A stretch of DNA of 64,000 nt, from NCBI RefSeq assembly GCF_003589595.1, contig NW_020653337.1, positions 3,152,963-3,216,962 on the forward strand. The letters are read 5' to 3'. Positions 34,408 to 45,139 of the stretch are shown here, piece by piece (the stretch's first letter is position 1; every line of letters begins with the position of its first letter). The notes under the pieces were generated by a model that was given only the letters and a program-made list of their open reading frames with translations, did no database searches and was not told the DNA's origin. The position numbers and the translations under genes were made by a program. The stretch comes from Hyposmocoma kahamanoa. Taxonomy: Eukaryota; Arthropoda; Insecta; Lepidoptera; Cosmopterigidae.

Positions 34408-34437
34408 CTACTACTACTACTACTACTACTACTACCT
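34408..34437 (+). repeat. (CTA)n microsatellite in the Rep-B hairpin
   Basis: About nine CTA units replace the four-base loop of the family hairpin. Confidence 0.9.
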
Positions 34438-34528
34438 ACTAACATCACTGTTTAGCGGCAGAAATAGGTAAGGAGGCAGTCCCTGCACGAACTCTTCCAC
34501 TAGCTAAATATGATGTGTAATATACAAG

Positions 34529-34755
34529 CATTGACTTACAATTATATGGACGTCGGGTCCGCGCTAAAAAGTGTCCGCACTTGTAAGGCGCTAAAATCGT
34601 ATACAGAGCGCCAAACTCCGCTTTAGTCTTCATTTGTTCTACTGACAGCGCGATACTGCGATAACATTACAATTTAAATTTCGAATAGGTTGACTTGGGA
34701 CATTTTTTCGTGGTTTTTGTATTAGACCCGTCGTCCATTTATTTGTAAGTCAATG
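34529..34755 (+). mobile_element. MITE-C, short form (227 bp)
   Basis: Perfect 8 bp duplication TATACAAG on both sides. Lacks an internal segment of about 55-60 bp present in the long form (around AAGCAAAATTAGACAGT and TTCATATTCCTTTACATG). Lies just beyond the 5' end of a Rep-B. Confidence 0.95.
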
Positions 34756-35049
34756 TATACAAGCAATAAAATTTTAATGGACGTACGTCCTGTATAGTTC
34801 TATCAGCACAGTTGAAACCTTTCCAATTCTAAATTGTTTCCAAGGAAATATTGTAATAATTAGTCTTGTATTTTATTTTGTTGACCTTTTCTTGTGAAAA
34901 CCTTGTTATAATAAAAATACAATCTAACCCTTAAAAGTCATTGGTTGACGAGATGCAAGATGCTGTTGGTCGCTATTGATCGTTATTTCCTGCACGTAAA
35001 TAGAACCCAGACAGGGTCAAGAGTGAGTCAAATTTGATACTTAAGGTTT

Positions 35050-35395
35050 AATTATTAATACAAAGATCCAAATACTTAGAAAACATCATTCGATCCGGCC
35101 GGATTCGAACTGACATCTTCTAGCAAACCGTGTCAGGCTCTATGTCAACTAAGCCATGGAACGAACCAGCGGACCTCACGAATTTTTCTATGTGCTTGTT
35201 GTCGTATCTTTGTATTAGGTTTTCAATTACATTTTAGCCGCCATCTATGAGAAATCTAAGCAAGTATTTCGTCATCAGATCGAATGCATTTTTTCCATGT
35301 ATTCGATGTTTGTATTAATAATTATACCAAACTAGTGGAGTAATTTCACAAAAAAATATTGAATATCAATTCAATACAAATTTACTTAAGATTTA
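35050..35395 (-). repeat. Composite repeat H, minus strand
   Basis: Minus strand: CATGGCTTAGTTGACATAG (degraded box A), GTTCGAATCCGGCCGG (box B), then the TTTGTATTAATAATT tail. Upstream unit CTCCACTAGTTTGGTATAAT is again present. Here the tail motif also occurs inverted at about 35310-35330, giving partial foldback ends. Confidence 0.75.
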
Positions 35396-35470
35396 AATTC
35401 AACTCTGTGCTCCTTGTGACAAGAGCGTTTCAAAGTCCAAATTGTCAATCTTTATACTTTGGTACATTGA

Positions 35471-35635
35471 GGGTCGTATTCTAGAACTCTACTCAATGCT
35501 CAAGTCAGGATTTGAGTATGGTTTAAAGCACTCGAAATCATACTGAAGTCCCTGCCATTAGGGTCGTATTTCCAGTGCTTGTGTTGCCAGTGCAATCCTG
35601 ACTTGAGCATTAAATAGAGTTCTAGAATACGGCCC
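35471..35635. mobile_element. MITE K, 165 bp, long inverted ends
   Basis: Ends GGGTCGTATTCTAGAACTCT and its inverted partner ending CTAGAATACGGCCC pair over about 42 bp. Flanks TGA and TAA could be a mutated 3 bp TNA target duplication, as in PIF/Harbinger elements. Confidence 0.75.
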
Positions 35636-36234
35636 TAAATCTCGTAAGACTCGAGGTGTGACACGAGGTATATTGGTTAATACAAGAATGGACTTAAAAT
35701 TAAAATGGTTTAACATCCAACTCTGAAAGTACTACTGCTTAGAAGAAATGTAGTTAAAAATCTTTAATGAACAATACCTATACTACCTACATCTTTTTCA
35801 AGGCCATAACATAATACAACTATAGTTACCAAAGACAAACGTGTTGTTGAAAAAGTGACAACAAACAGAAACAATGTCAATTCATTCCACCACACAAGAC
35901 AATACAAGAAGAGCGCATGTTCGCACCTCGTCGATGATAACTGCGCGTGCGCAGCGATCGCAATTATTGGTCACGACTCTGAGAAATAAATAAGGCTTTC
36001 TCTCGATGCAGAGCCATTTTGTTCAACCTGAAATTAATAGATTGGTTGTGAGAGCGCTTGAGTTTTATAAATGTGGGTTCAATTTACACCAAAATAAACG
36101 TAGCTATTATTCTGCAAATACAATACGCGAATATTTTACAGAAAATTTGATTATGTCGTTGTTGTTAAGCCAAAGCCTCTAAGATATACGACTATAAGGG
36201 CTGTTCAAGGTTAGACTATAGTAAATAGTACCTA
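35636..36234. other. Unannotated stretch with GC-rich islet
   Basis: 35910-35970 contains CTGCGCGTGCGCAGCGATCG. No gene. Confidence 0.4.
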
Positions 36235-36700
36235 TTCAATGTAGAATCTGTACCGAAAATGTGTACCGTTTACACTCTCGGGTTTCTCGCAGAGAAAAGT
36301 TTCAGACAGGTATCATGACTGTGGCATCACATTACATTTACTCAAATACTTTGTATGCCCATAAAAATATACGTAATTTCGTTAAGAAAGAAGATATCCA
36401 TAATATTAACCTTAGAACTAAGTCCAAACTCATGGTGCCACGTTTTCGTTTAACTAAGGTAAACGATCTTTCACAGGGAACTGTATATACGTTTTTACAA
36501 TAAGATTCCGGATTATATATTAAGATTATATTTCCTAGGTTTAAAACTTACATTACAGGTATCAAAACTTATTTCATAGCATTTAAGTTTATTTTAAAAG
36601 AGCAATCCCTAGAGTTTCTTGCTCGTTCTTCTCAGGGAAGTCGGCACGGGGAACGAGCAGTAGCTTAAAAAATGACGTTTTCAATTGTGAATTGACTAGT
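36235..36700 (+). pseudogene. LINE X C-terminal remnant, second copy
   Basis: An open frame at 36261-36503 encodes the last part of the same LINE polymerase as at 18.5 kb, including HKNIRNFVKKEDIHNINL then RTKSKLMVPRFRLTKV, and it is uninterrupted where the other copy holds the Y insertion. It lacks the RT catalytic core. 3' UTR ends with the GCTCGTTC and GAACGAGC hairpin (36620-36660), here with an extra GTCGGCACGG in the loop. Confidence 0.8.
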
Positions 36701-36711
36701 ATTACTAGAAA

Positions 36712-36862
36712 AACGCGTAACGTCGTCGACTGTATCGCCCCTTATCATCAGGTGAGATTGTAGCCTAACCTAATAATAAACGTAACGTCGTCGGCTACGT
36801 CACCACTTCCATCAGATGAGATTCAATCATCAAGCTGAGAAAAAACGCGTAACGTCGTCGCA
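36712..36862 (+). repeat. Minisatellite, about 65 bp unit, about 2.4 copies
   Basis: AAACGCGTAACGTCGTCG recurs at about 36714, 36777 and 36843, each followed by a similar stretch with ATCAGGTGAGATT or ATCAGATGAGATT. The latter looks like a LINE 3'-end block, so the array may have grown from a LINE tail. Confidence 0.75.
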
Positions 36863-36878
36863 TAATCACTCAATATCA

Positions 36879-37021
36879 GGAGTGACAGGTGCAGCAGCAG
36901 TACTTCTAAGTTCTTTGCGATTTGGAGCTCCGAGAGGCACTGCAACTGTTATGGATAGGCATGCAGGTTACCATCAGGTGCATGATTTGTTCGTCCCATC
37001 ACTTGATGTTACAAAAAAATA
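36879..37021 (+). repeat. Rep-B 3' half
   Basis: GGAGTGACAGGTGCAGCAGC to CATCACTTGATGTTACAAAA. It begins inside the last minisatellite unit. Confidence 0.8.
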
Positions 37022-37028
37022 AAAATAG

Positions 37029-37075
37029 AAAATAGTTTCATTTCCTACGTGTAACAATCGCGAAAACCTAAGAAC
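37029..37075 (+). repeat. Foldback I end fragment
   Basis: ATAGTTTCATTTCCTACG and TGTAACAATCGCGAAAACC match the outer end of element I (also at 40950-40997 and reversed at 46048). Confidence 0.55.
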
Positions 37076-37750
37076 TCGGTAAATAAAAAATAAAATAAAT
37101 TTTCTTATTCTTAGCCTTAGAGTGAAATCCTCGCATATGCGTTTTCACATAGTTCGTTTTTACTGATTATTGTTGAAGAAAAAGTTCTTGCTGAAACATA
37201 ATGTAGCGTCTGAAAGAGGTATACTTTAACTAATTAAAATGCTAACTATAAATATTATTGGGTTTACTACATTTTACACCTCATTTTTATCTTCATCCTG
37301 AAAAATGACATAGAAATTACTTACGAAGTACTCACTCTTTAGATGACGATATCCAAAATTCGTTGTACAACTGTTATGTTACTATAATACATTTAAAATG
37401 TTTTCTAAAATTTAAAATACCAAGAAAATAGCACTTAATTTAATGTGCTGGACTAGTGCAGGGAACTAGGAAGTGCGATAAGAGCGAGCGATGTGCTTCC
37501 GCCGATGTGATACCGCGCGATAGCGAACTTTATGGACGGAGGTCGCTAAAAGCTGATATTTTTGTGTTTAACTGTTGTTAAACGTATACATGTATATATT
37601 ATACTATCACAGCTATCTCCCATTGGGTACAGTGTTCCAGACTAAACTCTTCACCACTCGCATCATTCTCTTCATATCGCCCTTTAATTCTACATGTTAT
37701 GTTATTCTACCGTTGAACAAAGTCCCGTCTATCCACTAACATGTTTTAAT
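37076..37750. other. Unannotated stretch with GC-rich islet
   Basis: 37455-37550 carries AAGAGCGAGCGATGTGC and CGCGCGATAGCGAAC (GCGATAGCG at 37517-37525). Rest AT-rich. Confidence 0.4.
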
Positions 37751-38006
37751 AGCAGTAGAACTCTTTGAGAAAGAGTTCCTCCAGGGAAGCACTGCCACCT
37801 TACCTATTTCTGCTGCCAAGCATTAATGTAATGTTTTGAAGGATAAGGGGCAGGCCCATGAGTCTTGTCAACTTATGTCTCAGGGTGATGGGCACATATC
37901 TTTGCGATTTATATTTCTAACGGGCAATGAAACTGTTATGGACAGGCGTGTCGCTTACCACCAAGTGCACGACTTGTTCTTATCGTCACTTGATATCACA
38001 AACAAA
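37751..38006 (+). repeat. Rep-B, both ends present
   Basis: From AGCAGTAGAACTCTTTG to GTCACTTGATATCACAAA. The hairpin right arm is deleted, and a short central deletion brings it to 256 bp. Confidence 0.9.
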
Positions 38007-38303
38007 TGTTGTTATACATCCCGTCTCCATATTAATCTAACAACTTATCTGTGTTAAACCATTAAAAGAACGATTTCTAATTAATAAACAATCAACCGAT
38101 GACGCGATGATACTAGCTAACTATTATTTAGCCAATAGTATTAGTTCTTTTGAAAACAAAAAACCGTGGAGATATCAAAGTAAGGAATTAATATTGCTTT
38201 GCGAAACACATCTTCGCTCCAGCTTGGTAGATAACGGATCTTAGAGCAGTGGTAACCCAGTGAGTAAACCTTTACTTCTCTATATTTATATTTAATTTTT
38301 TAA

Positions 38304-38562
38304 TACTGCCACCTTTCCTATTTCTGCCGCCATGCGGTAATGTGAGCATTACTGCGCTCCGGCTTAGAAGAGTAAGGGTGCATTTATTTTGCTTTTACGT
38401 TTTAAATTAATTAAGCGCCTTATAAACTTTTGCCTTGTTTAACTGGATGATAAAGGTACTGGTGAAATTACAGGCACATGGGACTTGTCAACTTATGTCT
38501 CAGAGTGTCTTTGCAATTTATAGTTCTGAGTGGCACTGCAACTGTTATGGACAGGCGTGTCT
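38304..38562 (+). repeat. Rep-B interrupted by 72 bp
   Basis: 5' part 38304-38380 has GCGGTAATGTGAGCATTACTG (near-perfect hairpin). After 72 AT-rich bases it continues at 38453 with GGTACTGGTGAAATTACAGG to GGACAGGCGTGTC. The insert has no clear ends. Confidence 0.85.
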
Positions 38563-39390
38563 TTTATTTCTATAACTTTAATTTCTAAGTTACCGCTAAT
38601 GGTGAAGAAGAACCTCGTGATGAAGCTTGCAAGTCGAAGAAGAATCACATACTCTGGAAACGTGTGAACTTGTTAACATTGGGTTACATGTATGTATATA
38701 ATATGCATATAATAGGATGTATATATTATAATGGGATGTATAAAGACTTGAGGATGACATATTCTAGGGTTGTAATGGTTTTAGGGATATCGAACCATTT
38801 CCTTATATCCTATAGTTAATATGCGTAGGTTCTATGTAAGTAAAACACCCAGTACGTCCATGATATTATTTTATCGCGACCAAACAGAGTAAAAATTTTA
38901 TACCTGTAAAACAAGCAAGTTTAGAGCGTATATCAGCGAGTATAGGGGCGTTATCGCGATCCCGCGATACTGGCCCCCATATTGCGAACGTATCAAACAA
39001 AATATCTGCTATGGAAATATGTTTAACCTTACACAAAACTATACTGCGATGTGTATATATTAGACCTGCTTATGCTTAATATTTTTAACAATCTAGGGCT
39101 ACATTAAATAGACGAGACCCAATTACCGTGCCAGGATAAGGCGAAGTAACTCTTGGGTGCATCAATTTCTTGAACAACAATTAGTTCTTTTTTTCTTTAT
39201 ATATTAGAGGGTTTCTTCTTAATAGAATATGCATCAGTTCACAATAACCCAATTTCCTATATATCCTCGCTGTGGGATGCACGAAAGGAGCCTCCTCGCA
39301 CAACATAGCATTTCTTTCTTGTACCCTGGCCAACAGTAGGCGAGTACCTCACGCTGATTGGCAAATCCTTAAGAAGAAGAAGAATGCACT
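38563..39390. other. Unannotated stretch
   Basis: 38600-38690 weakly resembles a W LINE tail (CAAGTCGAAGAAGAATCAC). 38952-38969 holds TATCGCG and CGCGATA as inverted arms. A short GAA run precedes SINE-A. Confidence 0.4.
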
Positions 39391-39602
39391 AACTGCCTCC
39401 GTGGCCGAACGGTTATGGTAACCGGACTGCCACGCAGAGGTCCCAGGTTCGATTCCTGAGCCGGGAGAAATATTTGTATGGCCTGTAATTATTTCTCTCG
39501 TGAGTTTGGGTGTAATTTGTGGTTGTCTATGTGTGTGTCCATGGCACCCGCGACACAGGGTTTCCCTAGTGCGGGGCTATGTTGAGTGTGTGCGTTATAT
39601 AC
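39391..39602 (+). repeat. SINE-A, full length
   Basis: Box A CCGTGGCCGAACGG is followed by a small duplication (TTATGGTAACC); box B CAGGTTCGATTCCTG; complete body ATGGCACCCGCGACACAGG to GTGTGTGCGTTATA. One of the two best copies for a family consensus. Confidence 0.9.
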
Positions 39603-39635
39603 TCGTACAACAATTGCAACTTTTTTACAAAAAAA

Positions 39636-39870
39636 GCCGACCTCAAAAGTTTGTGGAATTACACGTCTATTTGCCAAGTTTTATTGAAATCGGTTACCGG
39701 AAAGTGCGCTAAATCGGTTTCATCCCCCACTTTGCCACCCATAGAGGTGGGATATTTTCTTCAAATTTAACTGGGACCACATCTGAGGTAACCTCTTTCC
39801 AACAAAAACAGAATCATCAAAATGAGTTATCACGAATTGAGAGCCTCCTTCTTTTTTGAAATCTGTTAAA
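39636..39870 (+). repeat. Element D copy
   Basis: GCCGACCTCAAAAG start, ATTGAAATCGGTTACCGG, CATAGAGGTGGGATATTTTC and a TTGAAATCTGTTAAAA end. Confidence 0.8.
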
Positions 39871-40060
39871 AATGTCACGCTTAGAGAGACGTCAACGTCA
39901 AAATTTAACCCAATCAATGTCCATTCGGTTAAATTCCATTTTCTCAGTCCATTTTTTTTAAATTGTATCTCATACACGAATGTCAAATTAAATTACGAAC
40001 TACTTTTCATAATATTATAGTGTTTCTTCTTAATGAACCTTGATAAGTTTAATTTAAGCT

Positions 40061-40234
40061 GCTAACAGATTGAGTGTATCTTTGCAGTTAATGCGTGAAG
40101 TCGTAATCAACTTCATGCAGCCGAGACCACGACTGCATTAAGTTGTTAACGACTTCACGCATCAACTGCATGGAGTCGAAGTTTATTACGACTTCACGCT
40201 TTAACTGCAAACATGCAGTCAATCTATTAAAAGC
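40061..40234. mobile_element. MITE L, about 174 bp, nested palindromes
   Basis: Outer arms (CTAACAGATTGAGTGTAT and CAGTCAATCTATTA) continue into TTTGCAGTTAATGCGTGAAG and its inverse, about 60 bp per arm. A third copy of AACGACTTCACGCAT in the middle gives alternative hairpins. No clear target duplication. Confidence 0.7.
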
Positions 40235-40949
40235 ATTTGTGTTGCTTCACAATAACACTTAATACCCCAAAGCTTTATTTTGTGTTGCTTCTCAATGAAT
40301 CTTTGTATCTCAAAGTTTTATTTTGTGTTGCGGCTCAATGAGCGTTGGTATCTCCAAGTTTCAACACCTAACTTAAAACCCTCCCCGAAATCCCCCACAC
40401 ACTTCACAATAAATCCACTGCCAAGATATCAACGAAAAAGTCATTAAAACTAGATCCGAGCGAGCGATTACGAACAAAAACGTTTTTGAAAAGATACAGG
40501 CATATTCTGAAGCAGTATCGCCGAGAGCGATCGCTATCACACGATCTCTCCGGCGATCGGGAGCATTTTCGGCGATAAGACGATGGGGGAGACCCCCCTT
40601 CGTTCTCCCCCCTTGACAGACGCTTTTTGAATAGACGTAGTGTGTAACTGTTTGATAAAATGATTTATGTAGATATTAATTTAGCTGTTGTGTTTATATC
40701 TAAAATCCTATAAGGTAAAACACGAATTGGAAATATTTGATAAAAATAACATGGCACTTTTTTGTTAACCTTTTGTGGATCATTAGATTTTTTATTAATT
40801 TTTAAACGACTATAAAAATGAGGAGGTTCTCAATTTGACAACAGATATCTATATTTCTTTTTTTGTAAAAAAAGGTAAGACCTGTAATGTGCCTTAAACG
40901 TTGATTTGTTAAAAAAAAAACAAATATATCTACGCAATTTAGGACCATA
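40235..40949. other. Unannotated stretch with GC-rich islet
   Basis: 40255-40350 has three spaced TTTTGTGTTGC-type repeats. 40510-40610 is a GC-rich islet with GAGAGCGATCGCTATCAC, CTCCGGCGATCGGG and GGCGATAAGACGATGGGG. 40795-40865 is a minus-strand D fragment (TGAGGAGGTTCTCAATTTG). Confidence 0.45.
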
Positions 40950-40997
40950 AAAATAGTTTCCTTTTTTAAGTGTAACAATCGCGAAAACCTAAAAACT
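40950..40997 (+). repeat. Foldback I end fragment
   Basis: AATAGTTTCCTTTTTTAAGT then GTAACAATCGCGAAAACC. Confidence 0.5.
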
Positions 40998-41116
40998 TGA
41001 TATTATTAGCATTTTGATTCCATACATGTAATATAATATATCTAGGAATATTATTCCGTTATACCTAAATTATTAAAAGTAAAGTTATTAATAATTGTAA
41101 CATTTTTATAAAAAAG

Positions 41117-41356
41117 AACCGACCTCAAAAATTCATTGATTGACAAGGAATTACATCTATTTGCCAAGTTTTGTTGAAATCGGTTACCGGTAAGTGCGCG
41201 AAATCGGATTCATCCCCTAGTTTATCACCCTTACAAGTGGAGTATTTTCTTCAAATTTAAATGAGACCAATACTGAAGTAACTTCTTTCCAATGGAAAAA
41301 AAAATCATCAAAATTGGCTCTCAAATTGAGAACCTCGTCCTTTTTTTAGGTCGGTT
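41117..41356 (+). repeat. Element D, both ends, 240 bp
   Basis: AACCGACCTCAAAA at the left and its exact inverse except two bases (TTTTAGGTCGGTT) at the right, showing D has inverted ends. Interior follows the family order. Confidence 0.85.
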
Positions 41357-42224
41357 AAAAAGGGTTACAATTTAATACGATTGGGCAAGTAACTATTATT
41401 AAAAATTAAAATATAAAACTAATTTAAACATAGAGTTTAGTACGAGACCATAATTGAAGGAGATAAAAATAATATTTAGTTCAGCAGACTTGCGGAGTGT
41501 TTATTGGCGCCGCTGATATTCTGTTACAGTCATATTAATAAAAAAGTGGGATTACCATTGACCTAGGTAAATGAGGATTATATTCTACGCGAGCTGTTCA
41601 TATCCATTTCGTTCATTTTCAGCATGTCTCAGGGCGGTTAAAATAGGAAGACATTGTTACTTGAAGAAATCTTTTAAAGTAATACATAATAACAACAAAT
41701 TACATATTATTATTTTCACACCGCGTCGTAACAGTTTCCGTTCTCGGTCCGGAGCGCTATCGCGCCGCCCGCTATCGCCGGCCCCATCGCAGATAGCGAT
41801 CCGCTGAAATGAATGGACGCGCGTGACGGTGTGATACGCGCCCCCGAGATTCGAGATTGCACGTCGAAAGGAATGAGTTCCTATGGTACCAGAATAGGTA
41901 CGTTGTTGTATTTTTGTTGCACGTTGTTTAGCGTACGTACATGAATGTGGATTGTGTGCAAACAATGAAAAACATGTCATCATCATCATCGAATTATTAT
42001 GTCTCACAGTTGTGCACGGGTCTCCATTAAGGAGAGGGTTTAGGACCATTTCGCAGTTGTGAACTGTCTTCGATGCACAAGACCCTCAAGAGCATCAAAG
42101 CAAGGACATCAACTCCGAAATGAACCAAGAACCTGCTGGGAACCGAATTCGTCAAAATGTGTGTGTATGTGTTTGTGTGTGTATGCGTGTGTGCGGTGCG
42201 CATTATGCGCGATCATTTTTAATA
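41357..42224. other. Unannotated stretch with GC-rich islet and TG run
   Basis: 41735-41815 has two CGCTATCGC sites (41755, 41770) and GATAGCG (41792). 41990-42058 resembles a W LINE tail in reverse (GTGCACGGGTCTCC). 42152-42200 is TG-rich simple sequence. Confidence 0.45.
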
Positions 42225-42530
42225 TTTTTTTTATACTGCTAGTGACGGGACGAACAAGTCGTGTGCCTGTTGGTAGGCGACACGCCTGTCCCTATCAGTG
42301 GCAGTGCCTCTCGGAACTTGAAATAACAAAGATGTGAGGGACACTGCCATTGCGCCCGAAACCCTGAGACATAAGTTGACAAGTCCCATTTGCCCGTAAT
42401 TTCACCAGCACCCTACCGTTCAAAACCGGAACGCAATAATATTCACGTTACTGCTTGGCGGCAGAAGTAGGAAAGTTGGCAGCACTTCCCTGCACGAACA
42501 CTTCCAGAAGTAGCCTTATTGCTACTAAAA
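42225..42530 (-). repeat. Rep-B, full length (about 305 bp)
   Basis: Runs from the T-run (A-tail) to TAGCCTTATTGCTACT, the inverse of the family 5' end TAGCAGTAG. This is the best single guide to the full unit. Hairpin arms are partly eroded. Confidence 0.9.
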
Positions 42531-43004
42531 TACGTAATATATCGGTCGTGTACTAAGTTTTTTTTATAACTAGCAAAACTGTAATACATAAATATTTCAA
42601 CAAGTAACTAAATGACGAACAGAATATACATTACTAATGCAGCCGACTGCACGAAATAAAAATGACAATATTGTTTGTTGGAAATTGTAATATAGGGTTC
42701 AAATTTCTGGTTTAACGTAAACTTTCAAAACTTAATATAAGACCACCATGATTCTATAAACCGCACGAGGATAGCAAAAAGGGGTGTATTATCAAAGCCG
42801 TGATATTTTATCACGAATACAATCCACGTGTCGAAACGAGCCTTCGTTTATCCGTCATCTTGACGTTTGCAGGCTCGCCCTGTTGCGCGCACGCATGACA
42901 AAGGTGTAAGTTTAGTTATTATTCTGTGATCTTTATTTATATTCAATAGTGTAGTTGTTAATGACTATTTATTGAATTTATGTGCGAATATTTAATTTGA
43001 AATT
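42531..43004. other. Unannotated stretch
   Basis: 42800-42830 contains the imperfect palindrome CCGTGATATTTTATCACG. No gene. Confidence 0.4.
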
Positions 43005-43092
43005 TACCATGAGAAGAAGGTTCGCAACACTCGGAAAATGTGCCTAACCCGCATTGGGTCAGCGTGGCGGACTATGGTCTAAATATACCTAC
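43005..43092 (+). repeat. W LINE 3' fragment
   Basis: TAACCCGCATTGGGTCAGCG then TGGCGGACTATGGTCTAAA, nearly the same as 61560-61600. Confidence 0.7.
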
Positions 43093-43228
43093 TCTATTAA
43101 CCTACAAAATATGTTACAGTTATTTTTTAAAATATAGAATATAGATATTGTATGGTGTCTAAGTCACTAAAGGAATTATAATTTGCTAAACAAATAGAAA
43201 AGAATAAAAAATGGCTCGTAGGGCAGAA

Positions 43229-43406
43229 AGCCTTTGGCAAAATTATAGGCACATGGGACTTGTCAACCTTATTTATGTCTCAGGGTGACTGGCGGAGTGA
43301 CTGTGCCGTCAGGTCTTTCCGATTGACACTGCAACTGTCATGGATAAGCGTGTGGCTTATCTTCAGGCGCATGGTTTGGTACTCCCCTCACTTGATATTA
43401 TAAAGA
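43229..43406 (+). repeat. Rep-B 3' half
   Basis: TTATAGGCACATGGGACTTG to CCTCACTTGATATTATAA. Confidence 0.85.
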
Positions 43407-43487
43407 AGCAGAAGAGTTTTCGAGTGACATCGGCGTACCGAAAGACTGACAGACTGGTGATGGTTGCAGAAATCAGCTGTATTTATT

Positions 43488-43826
43488 GTACTGTCACCTA
43501 ACCTATTTCTGCCACCAAGCAGTAATATGAGCGTTATTGCGTTCCGACTTTGAAGGATAAGTGTGAGTTCAGACGAGCGTAATAGTCGCGTAGTTTGCAA
43601 TGCATTCGGTTGCATATAAAAGGACGGTTTGTTTCATACGATGACACAAAATGAGTTATATTATGGCGCGAGTGGAGGTAGGGGTGAGGGAAGGGGTCAC
43701 TTTGGTAAAAACTCAGATCTTTGCTATTTAAGGCTCTGAGTGGCACTGCAACTGTTACGGACATGCGTATCCCTTACCACCAAGTGCACGACTTGTTCGT
43801 CTCCTCCCTTGGTATTATAAAAAACA
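43488..43826 (+). repeat. Rep-B interrupted by about 140 bp
   Basis: 5' part 43488-43568 carries GCAGTAATATGAGCGTTATT (hairpin kept by G-T pairs). It resumes at 43708 with CTCAGATCTTTGC and ends CTTGGTATTATAAAAAAC. The insert includes GAGTGGAGGTAGGGGTGAGG. Confidence 0.8.
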
Positions 43827-44121
43827 TCCTTCATCTTTTTTTTCCACAAATATCGCACTCTAATTGTCTGTGCAGCTAACACTCGGTTAGAGCTTAGCGA
43901 GTTGCGCGTACGCCGTGGGCCGGGCGACTCACGCGCGGGCTAATTGATTCGAGACCGCTGAAAGGTCGTGGAGCGACGCCTCGCGATGACGAACCGTTCA
44001 TCATTGTTTCACTGTTTTAATAATGACTGTGACGTCCATCCAAATTTAATGCCTTTTAACAGTTTCAATCAACTGTCTTGTCCGTGATGTGAGTTGTGCC
44101 GCTAGCATCTATAGGGTTTAT
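43827..44121. other. GC-rich islet
   Basis: 43890-44000 is GC-rich (GCGCGTACGCCGTGGGCCGG, CTCACGCGCGGGC) without CGATA words. Confidence 0.35.
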
Positions 44122-44222
44122 TTTATGTTACCAAATGACGGGACGTACTAGTGGTAACCCTGGTCAGCTTGAGACATAAGTTATAAAGTCCCATGTACCT
44201 ATAATTTCACCAGCACCCTTTA
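44122..44222 (-). repeat. Rep-B, minus strand, internally deleted
   Basis: CAAATGACGGGACGTACTAG, then GAGACATAAGTTATAAAGTC and ATTTCACCAGCACCC. Confidence 0.75.
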
Positions 44223-44460
44223 ATCGTCTTAGGAAGTTAGGCTTGCACTTAAATTTTGTGAGAGAAACAATTATAATTATAACAGTGCATGTTATCAATA
44301 CGATAAGAAACGGGAACGTTGATTCTGTATCAACATATCTTGCGTATTTCCTGGTCATCACCACTCCATGAATAATACAAAATGATAGAAAAAACATTCA
44401 ACCCTCGAATGTATTACTACATTAAAATGTAGTAATAGTATTTGATTCAATCATGGCATA

Positions 44461-44643
44461 ATGTTAAATGTTTCTCGAAATAATACTACCTTTCATAGCC
44501 CTGTGACTAGAATGTGCCGAAACTACAATGATTTACTCATATCAGAATCTAGAGGTCACATTGATGTTTTCGACAACAATCTGTCGAATTCATACCAATC
44601 TCCTCAAATATTTCGACTCGTCTTCTCATTGGTACCAAATTAA
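44461..44643 (+). pseudogene. Possible LINE ORF2 C-terminal remnant
   Basis: 60-codon frame with RNNTTFHSPVTRMCRNYND then IDVFDNNLS. Many insect LINE polymerases end with a similar 'T.(Y/F).SP..RM...(Y/F)N' and 'D(I/V)F..S(L/F)' pattern. No upstream RT is present. Identification is from the motif only. Confidence 0.4.
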
Positions 44644-44756
44644 TCTATGTTAGTCTTTAGTTGCATTAGTTTTAAGTTGTAATCTCACTTTTCACTCTGT
44701 TTTTGTAATCGATAAATGCAAATATGTTTATACTTCGCATAATACCTTAAATAAAT

Positions 44757-44830
44757 TGGTTTCAATAAAATTTGGCACATACATGTGATTCCATAAACTT
44801 TTGAGGTCGGTTTTTAATTTTTTTTTCACA
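44757..44830 (-). repeat. Element D fragment, minus strand
   Basis: TTCAATAAAATTTGGCACAT, then ATTCCATAAACTTTTGAGG and TCGGTTTTTAA. Confidence 0.65.
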
Positions 44831-45139
44831 AAAAGGTTATCTAGATATCTTTTGGTCATATAGAATAATATGGTACTAAATTTGAATGTGATATTTTAAT
44901 CATACCGTCTGGGTGTTTACGTGATCTAAAGAATAATATTGTCTGGATTTGAATCACATATTATGTACACTTTGATGTACTACAAGGTAACGTTCATAAG
45001 TATCATTTTATAGTGCTCAGAACTAACAACGGTTTTAAAAATTCCATCAAATACTAGCGAAGCAAAAACCGTATTTAACGTTCTTCAAAAACTCCATTGT
45101 TTCTAACATGGGTTTTTTACTAAAGCTTTTTTCCCAAAA
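44831..45139. other. Unannotated stretch
   Basis: Nothing recognised. Confidence 0.4.

Larger units (their letters stand above)
33526..34508 (-). repeat. Rep-B, minus strand, split by a hAT element
   Basis: 3' half at 33526-33671 and 5' half at 34344-34508 join into one copy once the 672 bp insert and one 8 bp duplication are removed. The hairpin loop position is expanded to a CTA-repeat tract at 34408-34437. Confidence 0.9.
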
